This document shows, piece by piece, positions 15,432 through 17,901 of a stretch of 17,901 nt of DNA; position 1 is the stretch's first letter; every line of letters begins with the position of its first letter. Position numbers and translations under genes: made by a program. The notes beneath the pieces were generated by a model. The model was not told where the DNA came from and made no database searches. It saw only the letters and a program-made list of their open reading frames with translations. The DNA is taken from assembly GCA_964405405.1 (NCBI GenBank), contig CAYONT010000040.1, positions 1-17,901 on the forward strand, given 5' to 3'. The DNA comes from CAMCYM01 sp964405405 (lineage in GTDB: Bacteria > Bacteroidota > Bacteroidia > Flavobacteriales_D > Sanyastnellaceae).

Positions 15432-16397
15432 GTGGCAAACCCGACATCGGACAAGGAAGCGCTCGACGCGCTCAAAGTGAAACACGCCGCCCTGGTGGCA
15501 GAGGTGGGGAAGGTGATCGTGGGGCAGGACCAGGTGGTGCGGGAGGTGACGACCGCCATTTTGGCTGGAGGCCACGTGCTGCTTGTTGGGGTGCCGGGTT
15601 TGGCCAAAACCCTCCTGGTCAACACGATCGCACGAACGCTGGGGCTGAGTTTCAACCGCATTCAGTTCACTCCGGACCTCATGCCGAGCGACATCGTGGG
15701 GAGCGAGATTCTCGATGATTCGCGGCAGTTTCGCTTTGTGAAGGGGCCCATCTTTGCCAACATTTTGCTGGCGGACGAAATCAACCGGACCCCGCCCAAG
15801 ACGCAGTCGGCGCTGTTGGAGGCGATGCAGGAGCGCATCGTCACGGCGGCAGGCCAACGCTACCCCCTCCCCGCTCCGTTTTTCGTGCTGGCCACCCAGA
15901 ACCCCATCGAGCAAGAGGGAACGTATCCGCTGCCCGAGGCGCAGCTGGACCGTTTCATGTTCAATACCTGGGTCGATTACCCGTCGTATGCGGAGGAGCT
16001 GAGCATCGTCCGGGCGACCACCAGCGATGTGGTGGTGCCGGTTGCGCCCATCTTGCAGGGGGAGGAAATCCTTCATTATCAGCGCATCATCCGCCGCATG
16101 CCGGTGGCCGACAATGTGCTGGAGTACGCGGTGGGGCTGGTGGCCTCCACGCGTCCCGGCCGCGACCGGGCGACGAAGGATGTCAACGCGTATCTGAGCT
16201 GGGGCGCCGGGCCGCGCGCTTCGCAGTACCTCATCATGGGGGCGAAGGTGAATGCCGCCCTCCGCGGCCAATACAGCCCCGACATCGCCGACGTCAAGGC
16301 CGTGGCCGAGCCCATCTTGCGGCACCGCATCGTCCGCAACTACAAAGCGGAGGCAGAGGGCATCACCACCGAGCAGATCATCCGCAGCTTGCTATGA
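15432..16397 (+). CDS. MoxR-family AAA+ ATPase
   Basis: This 321-aa cytoplasmic AAA+ ATPase belongs to the MoxR group, chaperone-like ATPases that often act with VWA-domain partners in protein maturation or envelope stress. The start is GTG at 15432, placed by the promoter box and by the family's N-terminus (ALKVKHAALVAEVGKVIVGQD). Walker A is GVPGLAKT (53-60), Walker B ILLADE (111-116), sensor 1 ATQN (154-157), and QLDRFMFN (171-178) carries the arginine finger region. TQSALLEAMQE (124-134) is the MoxR signature helix. The C-terminal lid domain follows to residue 321. It normally sits beside DUF58 and VWA genes; none is visible here, and the next gene is fahA, overlapping by four bases. I recall moxR downstream of surA-type PPIases in many Bacteroidota; here the glycosyltransferase and lipoprotein lie between. 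Confidence 0.95.
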   Translation: MANPTSDKEALDALKVKHAALVAEVGKVIVGQDQVVREVTTAILAGGHVLLVGVPGLAKTLLVNTIARTLGLSFNRIQFTPDLMPSDIVGSEILDDSRQFRFVKGPIFANILLADEINRTPPKTQSALLEAMQERIVTAAGQRYPLPAPFFVLATQNPIEQEGTYPLPEAQLDRFMFNTWVDYPSYAEELSIVRATTSDVVVPVAPILQGEEILHYQRIIRRMPVADNVLEYAVGLVASTRPGRDRATKDVNAYLSWGAGPRASQYLIMGAKVNAALRGQYSPDIADVKAVAEPILRHRIVRNYKAEAEGITTEQIIRSLL

Positions 16398-17668
16398 ACC
16401 CGAACGATCCGTCTCTGAGCTCCTGGGTGTCCGTCGATCCGTCCTCCGATTTTCCCATCCAGAACCTGCCCCTCGGTATTTTCAGCGGGCCTGCCGCTGG
16501 GGACGGTCCTCGGGTGGGGGTGGCCATCGGGGAGCAGGTGCTGGACTGCGCCCGCCTCTTCGACCACGGGTACTTGGCGGGCCTCCCCTTCACCCGGGAG
16601 GACCTCGCGGCTCCATCGCTCAACCGGCTCCTGGCCCATGGCAAGGCCGGCACCCGGAGCCTGCGCCACCGGCTCAGCGAGCTCCTGCGCGCAGACCACG
16701 CCGAGCTCCGCGACACCCCGGCCCACCACGACGCCCTCGTCCCGCAGCGCAGCGTCCGCATGCACCTGCCCGTCGAAATCGGCGACTACACCGACTTCTA
16801 CTCCAGCGAGGACCACGCCCGCAACGTGGGCATGATGTTCCGCGACCCCGCGAATGCCCTGCTCCCCAACTGGAAGCACCTCCCGGTGGGTTACCATGGC
16901 CGCGCCTCTTCGATTGTGGTGAGTGGAACGCCCATCCAGCGCCCTGTAGGCCAAACCCGCCCCAACCCAGACACTCCTCCCACGTTCGGGCCCAGCCGCC
17001 TCCTGGACTTCGAGCTGGAGATGGCCTTCGTGACCTACCCGGGCAAGGCGCTCGGTTCGTCCATCTCGACGGAGGAGGCGGACGACTACATCGTGGGGCT
17101 GGCGTTGTTCAACGATTGGTCTGCGCGCGATGTCCAAGCGTGGGAATATGTGCCGCTGGGGCCGTTTCTGGCAAAGAACTTCGCTTCCACGCTCAGCCCT
17201 TGGATCGTGTTGCTGGATGCCTTGGAACCCTTCCGGGTGGCCGGGCCCGAACAGGATCCCCCGGTCCTCCCCTATCTCGCCTCGCCCCCGATGGGACACT
17301 ACGACATCCCGCTCGAGGTGGCCATCGCCCCGGAAGGTGGCCCGGAGCACGTGGTCTCCCGCTCGAATTTCAAGTACCTCTACTGGAACATGCGGCAGCA
17401 GCTCGCCCACCACACGGTCGGTGGCTGCAACATCCGCGGGGGCGACCTACTCGCCTCAGGGACGATTTCCGGGCCGGACGCCGGGAGCTTCGGGTCGATG
17501 CTGGAGCTCACTTGGCGCGGCACCCGGCCCATCGCCATGCCGGACGGCTCCGAGCGCAAATTCATCGAGGACGGTGACACCGTGATCCTCCGCGGCGCAG
17601 CCGTCGGGGCGGGCTACCGAATCGGGTTCGGGGAGTGCGCCGGAAAGGTCCTGCCGAGCAGGAAATAG
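16394..17668 (+). CDS. fahA: Fumarylacetoacetase
   Basis: This enzyme hydrolyses 4-fumarylacetoacetate to fumarate and acetoacetate, the last step of tyrosine/phenylalanine degradation via homogentisate. The 424-aa length matches the full two-domain family. The N-terminal domain has SDFPIQNLPLGIFS (18-31). The catalytic domain shows DYTDFYSSEDHARNVG, with metal ligand Asp134 and catalytic His141, then FELEM with Glu207 and Glu209, FNDWSARD with Asp241, AKNF with Lys261 and a LEL motif with Glu371; these align with the active-site residues of mouse FAH (Asp126, His133, Glu199, Glu201, Asp233, Lys253). All key residues are kept, so it should be active. The ATG overlaps the moxR stop as ATGA, implying co-translation. 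No other tyrosine-degradation gene is in the window. A GC hairpin starts on the last base of the TAG stop. Confidence 0.95.
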   Translation: MNPNDPSLSSWVSVDPSSDFPIQNLPLGIFSGPAAGDGPRVGVAIGEQVLDCARLFDHGYLAGLPFTREDLAAPSLNRLLAHGKAGTRSLRHRLSELLRADHAELRDTPAHHDALVPQRSVRMHLPVEIGDYTDFYSSEDHARNVGMMFRDPANALLPNWKHLPVGYHGRASSIVVSGTPIQRPVGQTRPNPDTPPTFGPSRLLDFELEMAFVTYPGKALGSSISTEEADDYIVGLALFNDWSARDVQAWEYVPLGPFLAKNFASTLSPWIVLLDALEPFRVAGPEQDPPVLPYLASPPMGHYDIPLEVAIAPEGGPEHVVSRSNFKYLYWNMRQQLAHHTVGGCNIRGGDLLASGTISGPDAGSFGSMLELTWRGTRPIAMPDGSERKFIEDGDTVILRGAAVGAGYRIGFGECAGKVLPSRK

Positions 17669-17753
17669 CGCGCTGCGCGCCGAAATAAGACGGCTTCGCC
17701 GCCGAGACAAGGCGGCTTCGTCGCCGAAATAAGAGATAGGAATCAGGAGATGC
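17668..17753 (+). repeat. GC palindromes with GAAATAAG-type linkers after fahA
   Basis: The segment begins on the last base of the fahA stop with GCGCG-CTG-CGCGC (17668-17680). CGGC-TTC-GCCG (17691-17701) and a decayed copy around 17711-17725 follow, joined by the linkers GAAATAAG, GAGACAAGG and GAAATAAGAGATAGG, ending with AGGAGATG. The purine linkers and TTC loops on the plus strand match the hairpins after surA. The first hairpin could end transcription of moxR-fahA, but there is no T-run. Confidence 0.7.
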
Positions 17754-17901
17754 CCGCGGCTGCGCCGCTTCGCGAGAAACAAGAAACAAGAGATGCCGCT
17801 CGGCCTCGCCTCGCGGAAACCCCGCGGCTGCGCCGCTTCGCGAGAAACAAGAAACAAGAGATGCCGCTCGGCCTCGCCTCGCGGAAACACCGCGGCTGCG
17901 C
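17754..17901 (+). repeat. 68-bp tandem repeat running off the window
   Basis: Units begin at 17754, 17822 and 17890 with a 68-base period; the third is cut by the window end. Each has a GC part (CCGCGGCTGCGCCGCTTCGCG), a purine linker with GAAACAA twice at 7-bp spacing then GAGATG, a second GC part (CCGCTCGGCCTCGCCTCGCG) and GGAAAC. The two full copies are almost identical, pointing to recent amplification. Frames through it translate to Arg/Ser-rich peptides that I do not consider genes. Confidence 0.85.

Noticed and set aside
16340..17413. Minus-strand ORF (357 aa) opposite fahA
   Set aside because: Antisense shadow of a full fumarylacetoacetase with all active-site residues.
17456..17890. 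Minus-strand ORF (144 aa) over the terminal repeats
   Set aside because: It combines repeat translation with antisense fahA, with no independent support.
17754..17901. Possible CRISPR array
   Set aside because: The units are directly tandem, whole 68-bp copies with no unique spacers, and no cas gene is nearby.

Overview
The window looks like part of a high-GC genome from the Bacteroidota, probably Flavobacteriales-like. Support comes from two type IX secretion (T9SS) C-terminal sorting domains, a TonB-dependent receptor paired with HmuY-like proteins, several promoter -7 boxes of the Bacteroidota form TAnnTTTG, and a guaB / peptidyl-prolyl isomerase / surA / moxR gene set that I recall as a common neighbourhood in this phylum. 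All confident genes lie on the + strand, apart from one small membrane-protein ORF. The sequence appears to be a draft scaffold: it has two gaps of exactly 100 N, and one of them is flanked by an identical 55-bp sequence on both sides.

Layout. 1-1694: the C-terminal part of a large FN3-like surface protein ending in a T9SS type B (gliding-motility-associated) domain. 1734-3200: guaB (IMP dehydrogenase). 3204-3378: N gap followed by a 19-bp tandem repeat. 3371-3538 (-): small one-helix membrane protein. 3539-4046: intergenic DNA with three 10-bp direct repeats and a Fur/PerR-like palindrome. 4047-8651: tightly packed three-gene operon of HmuY-like protein (T9SS type A sorted), HmuR-like TonB-dependent receptor and HmuY-like lipoprotein, probably for haem or iron-chelate uptake. 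8702-13237: three overlapping genes for envelope protein folding, namely a double-parvulin protein, a SurA_N-like lipoprotein and a SurA-like chaperone. 13207-13700: N gap plus GC palindromes. 13715-14608: GT2 glycosyltransferase. 14786-15361: acidic lipoprotein of lower GC. 15432-17668: moxR ATPase overlapping fahA (fumarylacetoacetase). 17668-17901: palindromic repeats that become a 68-bp tandem array running off the window.

How the parts fit. The receptor operon would bind a ligand at the surface with two differently anchored HmuY-like proteins and pass it to the TonB-dependent channel; the palindrome upstream is a plausible metal-responsive operator. The PPIase trio would chaperone outer-membrane proteins such as that receptor. 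MoxR and FahA are probably co-transcribed, although their functions do not obviously connect.

The least explained signal is a family of short GC-rich palindromes with TTC/GAA loops, joined by linkers with a 7-bp period (GAAACAA type). It appears downstream of surA, the glycosyltransferase and fahA, often touching the stop codon. It resembles a REP-like mobile or structural repeat that I cannot assign to a named family.
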